A DNA stretch of 64,000 nt. Source: Bacteroidota bacterium. GTDB lineage: Bacteria; Bacteroidota; Bacteroidia; Flavobacteriales; Flavobacteriaceae. Positions 45,998 through 55,677 of this stretch are shown here, piece after piece. The stretch lies in contig JAEWHE010000033.1 of NCBI GenBank assembly GCA_023387965.1, forward strand, positions 43,476 through 107,475. The letters run 5' to 3'. The notes under the pieces were generated by a model. The model was not told where the DNA came from, searched no databases, and saw nothing but the letters and a program-made list of their open reading frames with translations. The position numbers were made by a program, and so were the translations under genes. Numbering within the stretch: the first letter of the stretch is position 1; each line of letters begins with the position of its first letter.

Positions 45998-46078
45998 TGG
46001 GAAGAGCAGGATTCGAACCTGCGAAGGTTTCCCAACGGATTTACAGTCCGTCCTCGTTAGCCACTTGAGTATCTTCCC
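45998..46078 (-). tRNA. tRNA-Tyr (anticodon GTA)
   Basis: Minus strand: acceptor GGGAAGA/TCTTCCC, D-arm with CTCAAGTGGCTAACGAG, anticodon stem ACGGA/TCCGT with loop CTGTAAA (anticodon at 46044-46042), a long variable arm (class II, as for bacterial tRNA-Tyr) and T-loop TTCGAAT. CCA not encoded. Confidence 0.96.
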
Positions 46079-46095
46079 GGCGTTTAACGCGGTTG

Positions 46096-46125
46096 CAAAT
46101 ATAGAATTGTTTTTTGTTTCTACAA
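46096..46125 (-). promoter_or_regulatory. tRNA-Tyr promoter
   Basis: Minus strand TTG (46125-46123), 19-bp spacer, TATATTTG (46103-46096), then the tRNA 18 bp on. Confidence 0.8.
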
Positions 46126-46190
46126 GCGTTTTTGTTCGATTATTTGCAATAATTTTTTAGTAATTGTGCAATTGTTTGGGAATGAGTTTA

Positions 46191-46217
46191 ATAAAAAAAA
46201 TCTCCCGAAGGAGATTT
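46191..46217 (-). terminator. Terminator of the thioredoxin-like gene
   Basis: Minus strand AAATCTCC, ttcg loop, GGAGATTT and a long T-run. Confidence 0.82.
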
Positions 46218-46244
46218 CTAATCAATTATATTATTTGTTAAAAA

Positions 46245-47375
46245 TTAAGCGCCTAAAAGTTCTTTAATTTTGGCTTTTAATTCTTCGCCACGCAAATCTT
46301 TGGCAACGATTACACCATTTGCATCTAAAATAAAAGTAGCAGGAATGGAACTTACGTTGTATTTTTTGGCAATTGGATCATTCCAAAATTTTAAATTTGA
46401 AACTTGTGGCCAAGTCAATTTGTCGTCAGCGATGGCTTTTTTCCAAGCATCTGCTTTTCCTTCTTGATCAAGAGAAACACCAATAATGTTCAATCCTTTT
46501 GAATGAAACTCATTGTAAAGTGCTACAACGTGAGGATTTTCTTGACGACAAGGAGCACACCATGAGGCCCAAAAATCGATGATGGTCACTTTCCCCATGG
46601 ATTCTTTCAAAGAAACTGTTTTTCCTTCAGGGTTTTTTGCAGAAAAATCAGGTGCTTTTTTCCCAACCTGAACCGCGTTGTGATTCTTTAATTTCTGGCT
46701 GATTTTTTTCCCACTTGTGGTATTTTTTACATCAGAAGATAGGCTATTGAAAACTTTTTCAACTCTTGCGAAATCTGGTTCCGGAGCATAAAAACTACGC
46801 TCCAAAATTAAAACGCTCAAGAAAGATTTTGGATGTGTTTCGGCATATTTGATGTTGCTGTCTAACATTTGATTATTCAAATCCGTGTAACCTTTCATCA
46901 ATTTATTAATGGTTACAGTGTCATTTTTGGCTCTTGCTTCTTGCATTGCAGGACCATTGTCTGCTTGAAATTTTGAAATTTTTTCCTCAAGAACTTTAGT
47001 TTCTTTGTTGAAAGAGCTTAATTCATCATTGTTGTAAGTGCCCGAAATTTTTGTATTTTGAATAGAATCTTTATTCAAAGTCACTGTAATTGTACCATTT
47101 TCTAAAATAAAAGGTAATTTCGAAGGCAATTTGTCAACTTGAAGGAAATACAACTCTGGTTCTTTTGCATCACCTGTAATTGTAAATTTCCCGTTTTCGA
47201 TTGTAGCAGTGTCCACCGGAACCAATCTCATTTGAATAGTATCTTGTCTTTCTAACACTACAGTTTGACCATTGGTGAAACCTTTAGCATCACCTTCAAT
47301 CGTGTAGCCGCCGTCATTTTTATTACAAGAAAACAGCAATGTTGATCCAACGACTGCAAATAATAATTTTTTCAT
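46245..47375 (-). CDS. TlpA-type thioredoxin-like lipoprotein with N-terminal DUF4369-like domain
   Basis: 376 residues from the ATG at 47375; the open frame continues to 47459 but overlaps the next gene. Lipobox LLFSC (Cys17). Residues ~23-115 resemble DUF4369, then a helical linker (~120-235), and a thioredoxin fold with redox pair Cys273-Cys276 in WASWCAPC. Such proteins reduce or isomerise disulfides at the cell envelope and act in redox or cytochrome maturation. Confidence 0.9.
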   Translation of the reverse strand: MKKLLFAVVGSTLLFSCNKNDGGYTIEGDAKGFTNGQTVVLERQDTIQMRLVPVDTATIENGKFTITGDAKEPELYFLQVDKLPSKLPFILENGTITVTLNKDSIQNTKISGTYNNDELSSFNKETKVLEEKISKFQADNGPAMQEARAKNDTVTINKLMKGYTDLNNQMLDSNIKYAETHPKSFLSVLILERSFYAPEPDFARVEKVFNSLSSDVKNTTSGKKISQKLKNHNAVQVGKKAPDFSAKNPEGKTVSLKESMGKVTIIDFWASWCAPCRQENPHVVALYNEFHSKGLNIIGVSLDQEGKADAWKKAIADDKLTWPQVSNLKFWNDPIAKKYNVSSIPATFILDANGVIVAKDLRGEELKAKIKELLGA

Positions 47376-47437
47376 TTTAAGTTTATTGTTTTTTAAAGAT
47401 TGCAAATTTATTAATTTTTTGAAAGAATTGTCCCAAG

Positions 47438-48847
47438 TTAACTTTTTGTTGAAGGACAAGAAAATTTCGTTATTGAAACCGCTGTTTGCCTGATTCCCGA
47501 CATCCCTTTTTCAACATTGATAAAATTATGAATACCTCTCGATTTTAAAATTGATCCCATAATTACCGAACGATAACCGCCGGCACAATGCAAATAGAAA
47601 TTATCGTTTTGAGGAATTTCCGCCAGTTGTTCGTTGACGAAATCTAACGGAATATTTACAGCATTTTCAACATGTTCTGCTTCAAATTCTCCCGGTTTTC
47701 TGGCATCGATAATTTTTTTAGAATGAATATCTTCTGCAAAAACGTCCGGTGAAACAGATGCCATAAAATCAGTTTCGAACCCGCTTTTTTCCCAATTTTC
47801 AATTCCGCCGTCTAAATATCCCAAAGCATTATCAAAGCCCACACGAGAAAGTCTGGTGATGGTTTCTTCTTCTTTTCCTTCAGGAATTACTAACAAAAGC
47901 GGTTGTTTTACATCGCCAATTAAAGCGCCAACCCAAGGAGCAAAGCCACCTTGAATGCCAATAAAAATACTTCCCGGAATATGTTTTTTTACAAAATCAT
48001 TTTCATGGCGAACATCTAAAATAATGGCATCAGTTTGGTTAGCAATAGCTTCAAATTCTTTTGGAGACAAAGGTTTCGCCGATTTTTCGATAATTGTATC
48101 CAAACTTTCATAACCTTGAATATTCATCAACACATTCTGTGGAAAATAGGCTGGAGGAGAAGCCAAACCGTCTAAAACTTCGCTTACAAATTCGGCTTTT
48201 GTCATATTTTCGCGAAGCGCATAATTATTTTTTTTCTGGTTACCCAAAGTGTCGGTAGTTTCCTTACTCATATTTTTGCCGCAAGCACTTCCTGCACCGT
48301 GACTTGGGAAAACAATTAAATTGTCAGGTAAAACCATAATTTTTTTGCGTAGCGAATCAAAAAGAAAACCAGCTAATTTTTCCTGGGTAAGATCACCGGC
48401 GATTTTTTGTGCCAAATCCGGACGACCAACATCACCAATAAATAAAGTGTCTCCCGTGATAATTCCGTACATTTTTTGATTTTCATCTAACAAAAGAAAA
48501 CATGTACTTTCCATGGTATGTCCCGGAGTATGGATGGCTTTCACAGTGTATTTTCCCACAGAAAATTCTTGACCATCTTCGGCAATAACAGCATCAAAAT
48601 TGGGTTGAGCTGTTGGACCATACACAATTTTTGCTCCGGATTTTTTTGCCAAATCCAAATGTCCTGAAACAAAATCAGCGTGGAAGTGGGTTTCAAATAC
48701 AAATTTTATTTTCGCACCGTCTTTTTCGGCTTTGTTTAAATAGGGTTGTACTTCTCGAAGCGGATCGAAAATGGCAGCTTCGCCGTCACTTTCTAAATAA
48801 TAAGCGGCTTGCGCAATGCAGCCGGTATAAATTTGTTCTATTTTCAT
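47438..48847 (-). CDS. Metallo-beta-lactamase persulfide dioxygenase-like protein fused to two rhodanese domains
   Basis: 469 residues. The N-terminal MBL domain has the ETHE1-type motif His54-F-His56-A-Asp58, then His63, His110 and Asp133, the layout of iron-dependent glutathione persulfide dioxygenases. Two rhodanese domains follow: the first (~265-350) lacks an active-site cysteine (VIPEGKEE loop), the second (~370-460) has Cys421 in CAGGYR. It would oxidise persulfide sulfur to sulfite. The next gene is a TauE exporter, so a persulfide-to-sulfite export unit is likely. Confidence 0.9.
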   Translation of the reverse strand: MKIEQIYTGCIAQAAYYLESDGEAAIFDPLREVQPYLNKAEKDGAKIKFVFETHFHADFVSGHLDLAKKSGAKIVYGPTAQPNFDAVIAEDGQEFSVGKYTVKAIHTPGHTMESTCFLLLDENQKMYGIITGDTLFIGDVGRPDLAQKIAGDLTQEKLAGFLFDSLRKKIMVLPDNLIVFPSHGAGSACGKNMSKETTDTLGNQKKNNYALRENMTKAEFVSEVLDGLASPPAYFPQNVLMNIQGYESLDTIIEKSAKPLSPKEFEAIANQTDAIILDVRHENDFVKKHIPGSIFIGIQGGFAPWVGALIGDVKQPLLLVIPEGKEEETITRLSRVGFDNALGYLDGGIENWEKSGFETDFMASVSPDVFAEDIHSKKIIDARKPGEFEAEHVENAVNIPLDFVNEQLAEIPQNDNFYLHCAGGYRSVIMGSILKSRGIHNFINVEKGMSGIRQTAVSITKFSCPSTKS

Positions 48848-48857
48848 TGTAAAATTT

Positions 48858-49640
48858 TTATTTCCGAAGGAATTCTTGCGCGAGAATGGCTATTGCAATG
48901 CACAAAACCAACCAGCCAAAACCGCGCTTCAGGTTTTTTTCGTTCACAAACCTTTGAAGGTATGTTCCTGCAAAGATACCTAAAATTGATAAAAAAGAGA
49001 AGCACAATAGAAAAGTCCAATCCGGATTAATATTCCCTAAGTCGCCCGTAAAACCGATTAGAGAATTTATCGAAATAATAAAAATGGAAGTCCCTACCGC
49101 TTTTTTCATTGGCAAATGTGCCAAATAAATTAATGCCGGTATTATTAAAAATCCGCCACCAGCTCCAACGAAGCCAATCACTATTCCCACAAAAAATATT
49201 TTGATAAACATTGCAACCGCTGACGGTTCAGTTTTTTTGGGTTGGAATCCTCTAATCATTGAAATAGACGCCAAAATCATTACGATAGCAAAAATTACCA
49301 TGATTAGCGTGCTTTTGGTAAGCAAAAAATTATTGATGGTTAAGATTTCTTCGGGAATATTTGGGACGATAAATTTTCGGGTTCCGTAAACGGCAATAAT
49401 TGATGGAATAGCAAATTTTATTCCGGTTTTAAAGTCAACATTTCCAAGTAGATTATTGACAATAGTTCCAAAAACAGAGGTAATTCCCACGATAAAAAGC
49501 GAATAAGCCGTGGCAATAATGGGGTTAAAATGTAAAAGGTAAACCAGAATGGGAACAGTTAAAATAGAACCGCCACCACCAGTTAAGCCCAAAACAATCC
49601 CAATGATTACGGCAGCAATATATCCTAAAGTTTCCTCCAT
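48858..49640 (-). CDS. TauE/SafE family sulfite/sulfonate exporter-like permease
   Basis: 260 residues with about eight membrane segments in two halves (GLTGGGGSILTVPIL and GFVGAGGGFLIIPALI are the repeated Gly-rich motifs). TauE/SafE permeases export sulfite or organosulfonates. It starts 10 bp before the persulfide dioxygenase gene (same strand, upstream), making the two an operon, which supports export of sulfite made by the dioxygenase. Confidence 0.9.
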   Translation of the reverse strand: MEETLGYIAAVIIGIVLGLTGGGGSILTVPILVYLLHFNPIIATAYSLFIVGITSVFGTIVNNLLGNVDFKTGIKFAIPSIIAVYGTRKFIVPNIPEEILTINNFLLTKSTLIMVIFAIVMILASISMIRGFQPKKTEPSAVAMFIKIFFVGIVIGFVGAGGGFLIIPALIYLAHLPMKKAVGTSIFIISINSLIGFTGDLGNINPDWTFLLCFSFLSILGIFAGTYLQRFVNEKNLKRGFGWLVLCIAIAILAQEFLRK

Positions 49641-49802
49641 TGATTTTTGATGATTTCTACAAATGTATTGAATTTGTAAGGTTTTTTTGAAGAAATATCA
49701 TATTCCACAATTTATTTTAAAGTTTTCCTTAATTTAATATACTAAACCAATTCGTTCGGTTTTAAATGTGCTAACTTTGTGCGTTTTTCAAATTGAACCA
49801 CT

Positions 49803-51770
49803 ATGATTAAAAATTACTTTTCCATTTTATTTTTCTTTGTTTTTGGCCAATCCTTTTCGCAAATTATTGTGATTAACGAGTTAGACTGCGACACCCCTGG
49901 GATTGATACTCAGGAATTTGTGGAACTAAAATCGGCAACACCAAATTTTTCCTTAAACGGATATGTATTAGTTTTTTTTAACGGAAATGCCGAGTCTGCA
50001 AGTACCGGAAATAAAAGTTATTTGACCGTTTCTTTGGATGGCATTACCACAGATGCGAACGGAATTGCCGTTGTTGGAAGCAATGATGTTTCGCCAGTTC
50101 CAAATAGAATTTTTGGCAATAATTTAATTCAAAATGGTCCTGATGCAGTTGCGGTTTACCAAGGAACTTACCTTGATTTTCCCGATGGCACTTTGGCTAC
50201 AACTACAAATTTAATTCACGCTTTGGCTTATGGAACATCTGATCCTGATGCGACACAATTGATGAATCTTTTAGGTGTGACAACCCAATGGGATGAAGGT
50301 CTGAACGGTCAAGTTACAACGCAAAGTATTCAAAGAAAAAATGACGGAACTTATGAAACTAAGACGCCAACTCCAGGTGCTCCAAATGACGGAAGTGGCG
50401 TAGTTTACAACGGAGTTACCATTTCTACTTCGGCTACCCAAATTAACGAAGGCGATTCTTTTACGATTACTTTTACTACTCAAACTGCTGTTACTTCGCC
50501 TTTAAATTTCGATTTTACTCTAAATAATGAAACGTTTAATACGGCAGATTTTACAGGAAGTACAAATGTTTCAATAGTCACAAGTTCAAATACATACGCC
50601 ACAACAATTCAAGTAATAGATGATAGTGAAGATGAAGGCGATGAATTGATAAAAATTAAATTTGGTGCCTTACCAGAAGGTTACGTTCGCATGAATGATA
50701 ACGTGGAAATCAGAGTTATCGACAACGATTTTACCACTTCGCCTTGGGGAACACCTTTAAATCCAACTTACGGAAATGTAACACCAACAATTACCGAAGG
50801 ATATTACACTTCTTTAAACGGAAAATCTGGAGCTACGCTAAAACAAGCCATTCAAGATATTATTGCAGATCCAGCAGTTGTGAGAGCTCATACTTATGGT
50901 GATGTTACTGAAATTTTGAAAAAAGCAGATCAAAATCCGCAAAATAGCAATGAAGTTTGGTTAATGTACAAAGAAATCAACCGCGCGAAATTTTTATTTC
51001 AAGATAGTGGTTCTGGTACTGGAAAATGGAATCGTGAACATATTTTTCCACAATCACGTGGTGGATTTTCTAACGCAACTTCTGACCAAGCGGACGGAAT
51101 TGCCATTTTCGAGAGTTCTAACGCTAACATGAGACAACACGGACATTCTGATGCGCATCATTTACGTGCCGAAGATGCCATTGAAAATAGCACAAGAAAT
51201 AACAAAGATTTTGGACCATCGGATTATAACGGTTTTGCAGGAAATTTAGGAAGCTGGAAAGGTGATGTAGCTCGCGCATTATTTTTTATGGCGGTTAGAT
51301 ATAATGGTTTGGAACTAGTTGAAGGAAACCCTACGGATAATTCAGCAAATCGAATTGGTGATTTAACCACGCTACTACAATGGAATCAAGCGGATCCGGC
51401 AGATGATTTTGAAATGAACCGAAATAATTACATACAAACGTGGCAAATGAACCGAAATCCGTTTATTGACATGCCGGAATTGGCCGATTATATTTGGGGT
51501 GCAAATGCCGGACAAACGTTTTTCCTTTCAAATGATAGCAAAGATTTGTTGAAATTTGTCATTTATCCAAATCCTGCCAAAGATAGAATTACAATCGCGG
51601 GAATTAATGCTATAGCACAAATCGAAATTTTCACTATTTCTGGGCAAAAATTATTTAACAGCGAATTTTCGGGAGAAACCACTTTTAATTTGAATTTGGC
51701 AAAAGGCGTTTATTTTGCTAAAATTTCTTCGGAAAATCAATCATCTGTAAAAAAGATTGTGGTCGAGTAA
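49803..51770 (+). CDS. Secreted endonuclease I with lamin-tail-like domain and type IX C-terminal sorting signal
   Basis: 655 residues with a signal peptide ending SFSQ. In order: a lamin-tail-like domain (~22-180, INELDCDTPGIDTQEFVEL), a Calx-beta-like domain (~200-310), the endonuclease I nuclease (~330-570, with GKWNREHIFPQSRG and the later DAHHLRAED), and a type IX C-terminal signal (~585-655, VIYPNPAKDRITI ... KGVYFAKIS). It is exported through the type IX system and degrades extracellular DNA. Substrate DNA is inferred from the nuclease family. Confidence 0.9.
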   Translation: MIKNYFSILFFFVFGQSFSQIIVINELDCDTPGIDTQEFVELKSATPNFSLNGYVLVFFNGNAESASTGNKSYLTVSLDGITTDANGIAVVGSNDVSPVPNRIFGNNLIQNGPDAVAVYQGTYLDFPDGTLATTTNLIHALAYGTSDPDATQLMNLLGVTTQWDEGLNGQVTTQSIQRKNDGTYETKTPTPGAPNDGSGVVYNGVTISTSATQINEGDSFTITFTTQTAVTSPLNFDFTLNNETFNTADFTGSTNVSIVTSSNTYATTIQVIDDSEDEGDELIKIKFGALPEGYVRMNDNVEIRVIDNDFTTSPWGTPLNPTYGNVTPTITEGYYTSLNGKSGATLKQAIQDIIADPAVVRAHTYGDVTEILKKADQNPQNSNEVWLMYKEINRAKFLFQDSGSGTGKWNREHIFPQSRGGFSNATSDQADGIAIFESSNANMRQHGHSDAHHLRAEDAIENSTRNNKDFGPSDYNGFAGNLGSWKGDVARALFFMAVRYNGLELVEGNPTDNSANRIGDLTTLLQWNQADPADDFEMNRNNYIQTWQMNRNPFIDMPELADYIWGANAGQTFFLSNDSKDLLKFVIYPNPAKDRITIAGINAIAQIEIFTISGQKLFNSEFSGETTFNLNLAKGVYFAKISSENQSSVKKIVVE

Positions 51771-51788
51771 CTTTTGCTTTAAAAATTT

Positions 51789-51839
51789 AAAAAAGCTTCA
51801 AATTTAGCAACGGTAAACTGCTAAATTTGAAGCTTTTTT
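51789..51839. terminator. Bidirectional terminator with a 21-bp perfect stem
   Basis: Arms 51789-51809 and 51819-51839 are perfectly complementary (21 bp) with a 9-nt loop and A/T ends, so it terminates both the nuclease gene and the receiver gene. Confidence 0.95.
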
Positions 51840-51850
51840 ATTGGAATAAA

Positions 51851-52255
51851 TTACTCTAAAACATTCCGATGATTTGTAATTTCCGAAATTGTTTCCGCCG
51901 TTAATGGTTTTGAAAAATAACCTGAAATTGACGGAAATGCTTTAGCTCGCATTTGATCATCAGCTGCAATAGACGAACTGACAATGTAAACCAAAACTTC
52001 CTTAGGAAATTGCGGTTTGAGCTCGTTAAATTGTTTCATAAAATCCCAACCATCCATTACTGGCATTTCAATATCGAGCAAAATAATATCCGGCAAACTC
52101 TCAATTGTTCTGAGTTTTTCAATAGCTTCTAAACCATTGTAGAACGAATTGATGGTCTTTTCAGGCTGAAATTTCGAGATTATTTTTTTGCTAATGGTTT
52201 GGTAAATAGGGTCATCGTCAATTAAAAAAAATGTTTTTGGGGTGGTAGTGGTCAT
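51851..52255 (-). CDS. Single-domain response regulator
   Basis: 134 residues, one receiver domain without output. The phosphoacceptor is Asp61 in LLDIEMPVMDGW; acidic pair in FFLIDDDP, and the signature Lys in YFSKPL. The ATGA overlap with the upstream kinase gene shows they are a unit. It probably carries phosphate onward or regulates other proteins. Confidence 0.93.
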   Translation of the reverse strand: MTTTTPKTFFLIDDDPIYQTISKKIISKFQPEKTINSFYNGLEAIEKLRTIESLPDIILLDIEMPVMDGWDFMKQFNELKPQFPKEVLVYIVSSSIAADDQMRAKAFPSISGYFSKPLTAETISEITNHRNVLE

Positions 52256-54387
52256 TTAAAATATATTATGAATTTGGTGCCTACATTCGGTGTACTTTCC
52301 ACATGAATTGTTCCACCCATAGCATCGATTTGGTTTTTTGTGATAAAAAGACCCAATCCCATGGCATCGGCGTTTTTGTGGAAAGTTTTGTACATGCCAA
52401 AAAGTTTTGAGCCATATTTTTCAAGATCGATGCCCATGCCGTTATCTTCAATTTCTAAAACAGTTTTACCATTTTCATTGTAACAACGCAGGGAAATAAT
52501 GGGCAATCGTTCAGGATGGCTGTATCGAATGGCGTTCGAAATAAAATTAAGCAAAACGCTTTCCAGATAAGCCGGATTATAATTCACAACCGTATCGTGG
52601 GGAACGTCGATAACGATTTGCGCGTTTTTGGCATTAATTTTTCCCGAAAGTACTTCCAGAGTTTTTTCTATGTTTTTCCTTAAATTTAATTCTTGGAGAT
52701 TGATGTTGACATTTCCTTGAATGTTCACAATATCATTTAAGTTGATGATTGTTTCGCTCAATCTTTCCGAAACATTTTGCAACATTTTAATCAATTCCGC
52801 AGATTCTTCAGGCGTTTCCGAACTTTCAATTAAATTAGCAATCGATTGAATATTACTTGTGTGTGATCGTAGATTATGCGAAACGATGTAGGAAAAATTG
52901 AGCAAGCGTTTATTTTGTTCGCTAACCAATTCAAAAGCGTCATTCAATGCATTTTCCGCATTTTTACTTTTGGTAATGTCAATCATAATTCCTTGTAAAA
53001 GAGACGGTTTTCCGTTTTTATGCACTACATTTACAATGTCTCTAATCCAAATAATTTCGCCGTTTTTGGCAATTAAACGATATTCAAAGTCAAATTGTTT
53101 TTCGGTTAAAGCTTTGGAATTACAATAATTAATGGCAAATTCTGCATCGTCCGGATGAAGTGTTTTCTCCCAAAATCCAGGTTCTCTCGTCCATTCTTCA
53201 ACGGAATATCCGGTAATTTCTTCCACTTTTTTATTTACGAAAGTGATATGAAAATCCGATAAATTATTTTCCCAAACAATCCCATCAATCGAGTTAATCA
53301 ACGTTTCAATTTGTTGTTGCGATTGCATGATGCTGTTTTCCCTATTTTTTCTTTCCGTCACATCTTCGGTAGAAATAATCACGCGAGCCAAACTGTCTTC
53401 AAATCCAGGAATCACGTTCCAGTTTAACTTAATTTCCCGAATGTCAGTAAGACTTTTTCGCAAAGTAGAGTAGATGCTCAAGCTCGTTTTTCCCTGAGTA
53501 ATCGCTACAATTTGTTCTTTAAACGAATCCATTCCTTCATCATTAATCACGGTCATCAAGCTATTAATGAGCTCATTTTTAGTTTTCGGATGATGTAATA
53601 TTACACATTCGTTATTCACGTTGATGATGGTTACTTTTGAAATACCTTCGTGGATAATTTTAGGGTGTCGTTCTAAATAATCTCTAACAAAATCTTCAGG
53701 TTTCCCTATTAGTTGAAGCGATTCAAGGTAGTTTTTAAATTCGGAAAAATCTTCTTCCCAAAGTGCGATTGGTGCATTGTCAAACAAATTCCTAAAACGG
53801 TTTTCGGCCACAATTTTTTCCGAAATATCTTCTACAAAAGTCATGTGGGTTTTTGGTTTCCCAAATTCTGTTTCGAGAGTAGATCCTGTCACTTGCGCGA
53901 CAAATTTTCTACCGTTTTTTTGAATGTATTTTGCTTCAGTAGTAAATTCACTTGTTTTTCCTTCAAAAAAATCCCGCATTTCCGGACGATTCATTACTTC
54001 TTCATGCTGAAAAACAATTTCCGATAATTTTTTCTGAGTTAAATCTTCAACAGAAAATCCTAATAAATCCGACATCTTTGCATTGCAATCCAATATTTTC
54101 CCTGATTGGGATTCAATTTGCATGATACCGAGATTGGCTTTTTCGAAAAATATTTTGAACTTTTTGGTCTCGTCAGTAATTAGTTCTGGCGATTTTTTAT
54201 TCAGAAGAAAAATAAAAAATAAAATCCATGAAACGCCCGAAATCAAGAGTAATATCGGACGAAGCACTTGCATTTCCGTCCATATTGAAGGCAATAAAAT
54301 TCCCAGAACAATGACAATTTGCATTGCTAAAAAAACACGAATAATCTTTTTGGTATTTTCAATCTGTGATTTGGCCAATCGTTTCAT
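52252..54387 (-). CDS. PAS-domain sensor histidine kinase
   Basis: 711 residues. Two N-terminal membrane segments (~17-36 and 43-62), then PAS domains at ~75-190, ~195-345 and ~355-475, then HisKA with His504 in YIVSHNLRSHTSNI and HATPase (NAIRYSHPERLP, GMGIDLEKYGSKLFGMYKTFH, GLGLFITKNQ). Membrane-anchored. The paired lone receiver is its likely partner; the input signal is unknown. Confidence 0.92.
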   Translation of the reverse strand: MKRLAKSQIENTKKIIRVFLAMQIVIVLGILLPSIWTEMQVLRPILLLISGVSWILFFIFLLNKKSPELITDETKKFKIFFEKANLGIMQIESQSGKILDCNAKMSDLLGFSVEDLTQKKLSEIVFQHEEVMNRPEMRDFFEGKTSEFTTEAKYIQKNGRKFVAQVTGSTLETEFGKPKTHMTFVEDISEKIVAENRFRNLFDNAPIALWEEDFSEFKNYLESLQLIGKPEDFVRDYLERHPKIIHEGISKVTIINVNNECVILHHPKTKNELINSLMTVINDEGMDSFKEQIVAITQGKTSLSIYSTLRKSLTDIREIKLNWNVIPGFEDSLARVIISTEDVTERKNRENSIMQSQQQIETLINSIDGIVWENNLSDFHITFVNKKVEEITGYSVEEWTREPGFWEKTLHPDDAEFAINYCNSKALTEKQFDFEYRLIAKNGEIIWIRDIVNVVHKNGKPSLLQGIMIDITKSKNAENALNDAFELVSEQNKRLLNFSYIVSHNLRSHTSNIQSIANLIESSETPEESAELIKMLQNVSERLSETIINLNDIVNIQGNVNINLQELNLRKNIEKTLEVLSGKINAKNAQIVIDVPHDTVVNYNPAYLESVLLNFISNAIRYSHPERLPIISLRCYNENGKTVLEIEDNGMGIDLEKYGSKLFGMYKTFHKNADAMGLGLFITKNQIDAMGGTIHVESTPNVGTKFIIYFK

Positions 54388-54459
54388 TTATAAAAAAATA
54401 GCAACAAGCGTGGTGAATATTAATCTAATTTACGGTTTTTAAATGATATACAAGTCAAT

Positions 54460-54846
54460 TTAATTAGCAACCAAATCATTAAATAATTTTTGAGTTCTTG
54501 TTACAAGATCTTCGCAAAAACCTGGATGAGGACGTGAAGTTTGAATAATGGAACTTCGAATAGCGGTTAACCATCGAAATCTTTCGGCTATTTCAAATTG
54601 AGCAATTGGTCCGCCGTTTTTAATTCCGTTGGCAATATTTTGGAAAGCCTGCAGATTTTCTTTGACCAAATCACAATCAAAATCAGCCGATACATTATTT
54701 ATTTTTGAAGTATTTACTTCGTAAATCATTTTGATAAATTTTTGTTTTTTGCAAAAAACAATTACGCCAACGTTTATAAATTCTTCGCGTTCAACCCTCG
54801 GAACCACTCGGATTACGGCATACTCATATAAGTGTTTCTCTTGCAT
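54460..54846 (-). CDS. DUF3037 family protein
   Basis: 128 residues, starting YEYAVIRVVPRVEREEFINVGVIVF, the typical opening of DUF3037. No catalytic residues or membrane segments seen. It overlaps the HipA-like gene by 23 bp, a close pairing known from other Bacteroidota; a functional link is inferred, not shown. Confidence 0.85.
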   Translation of the reverse strand: MQEKHLYEYAVIRVVPRVEREEFINVGVIVFCKKQKFIKMIYEVNTSKINNVSADFDCDLVKENLQAFQNIANGIKNGGPIAQFEIAERFRWLTAIRSSIIQTSRPHPGFCEDLVTRTQKLFNDLVAN

Positions 54847-55618
54847 TTTTTGCCTGATTTAAAAATAAATGTGAGTGATCGCGTCGGATTTTTAGAAAAT
54901 CAAAATATACTTTTCGAATCGTTTCTGGCTCCATTTCCGATTCTTCCCAAACTAACCAATCTTCAGGAACTAAATTCACGATTTGCTCTAAAACATTGTC
55001 AGTTAAAATCGATGTGAATTCTTTGTCCACTTGATCTAATTTGCTGGCTTTTGGAAGGAGAACATGATCTTTAATCAATCCAAAATTGCTCTTCGCATGA
55101 TTTTCCCAGTTTTCAAAAGAATGGTGAAAATAAAAACTTGCGCCATGGTCAATGAGCCAAAGTTCTTTGTGCCAAATTAGCATATTCGTATTGCGAAAAG
55201 TTCGGTCAACATTGGTAATAAAAGCATCAAGCCAAACAATTTTTGAAGCTAAAAGCGGATCGACATCTGTCACGGCAGGATCAAAATTTACAGCTCCCGA
55301 AAAAAAATGCAGTGCCAAATTCAAACCTTGACTTCCTTGAAGTAAATCTTGAATTTCTTCATCGGCCTCAGTCTTGCCAAAAGCTTCATGAAGATTAGCA
55401 AAAACCAGTTCAGGAACCGGCAAATCAAGCACTCGAGCAATTTCGCCGCCTAAAAGTTCAGCAATTAAAGCTTTTACGCCATGTCCTGCACCTCTAAATT
55501 TTAAAACATATTTAAATTCATCGTCTGCTTCGCTCAAAGCCGGCAATGATCCGCCTTCGCGCAAGGGCAAAATGTATCGGGTAACAGCTACCGTTCTTAG
55601 AGGTTCGATTTTTTTCAT
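54824..55618 (-). CDS. HipA-like kinase
   Basis: 264 residues from the ATG at 55618 (10 codons inside the longer frame). It is a HipA/PI4K-like kinase: Lys40 in YVLKFRG for ATP, the catalytic loop ending Asp138-RTFRN-Asn143 in FITNVDRTFRNTN, and the metal-binding Asp157 in LIDHGA. Shorter than canonical HipA (~440 residues), missing the N-subdomain. No HipB antitoxin is next to it; the partner is DUF3037. It may phosphorylate a different target. Confidence 0.82.
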   Translation of the reverse strand: MKKIEPLRTVAVTRYILPLREGGSLPALSEADDEFKYVLKFRGAGHGVKALIAELLGGEIARVLDLPVPELVFANLHEAFGKTEADEEIQDLLQGSQGLNLALHFFSGAVNFDPAVTDVDPLLASKIVWLDAFITNVDRTFRNTNMLIWHKELWLIDHGASFYFHHSFENWENHAKSNFGLIKDHVLLPKASKLDQVDKEFTSILTDNVLEQIVNLVPEDWLVWEESEMEPETIRKVYFDFLKIRRDHSHLFLNQAKNARETLI

Positions 55619-55677
55619 AAAATTAAAATCCGCAGCAAATGTAGCCAATTTTGTATGAAAACTGATGATTTTTCGGG

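Noticed and set aside
54824..55618. HipBA type II toxin-antitoxin system
   Set aside because: No HipB-like DNA-binding protein is adjacent, and the kinase lacks the HipA N-subdomain; I record it only as a HipA-like kinase paired with DUF3037.
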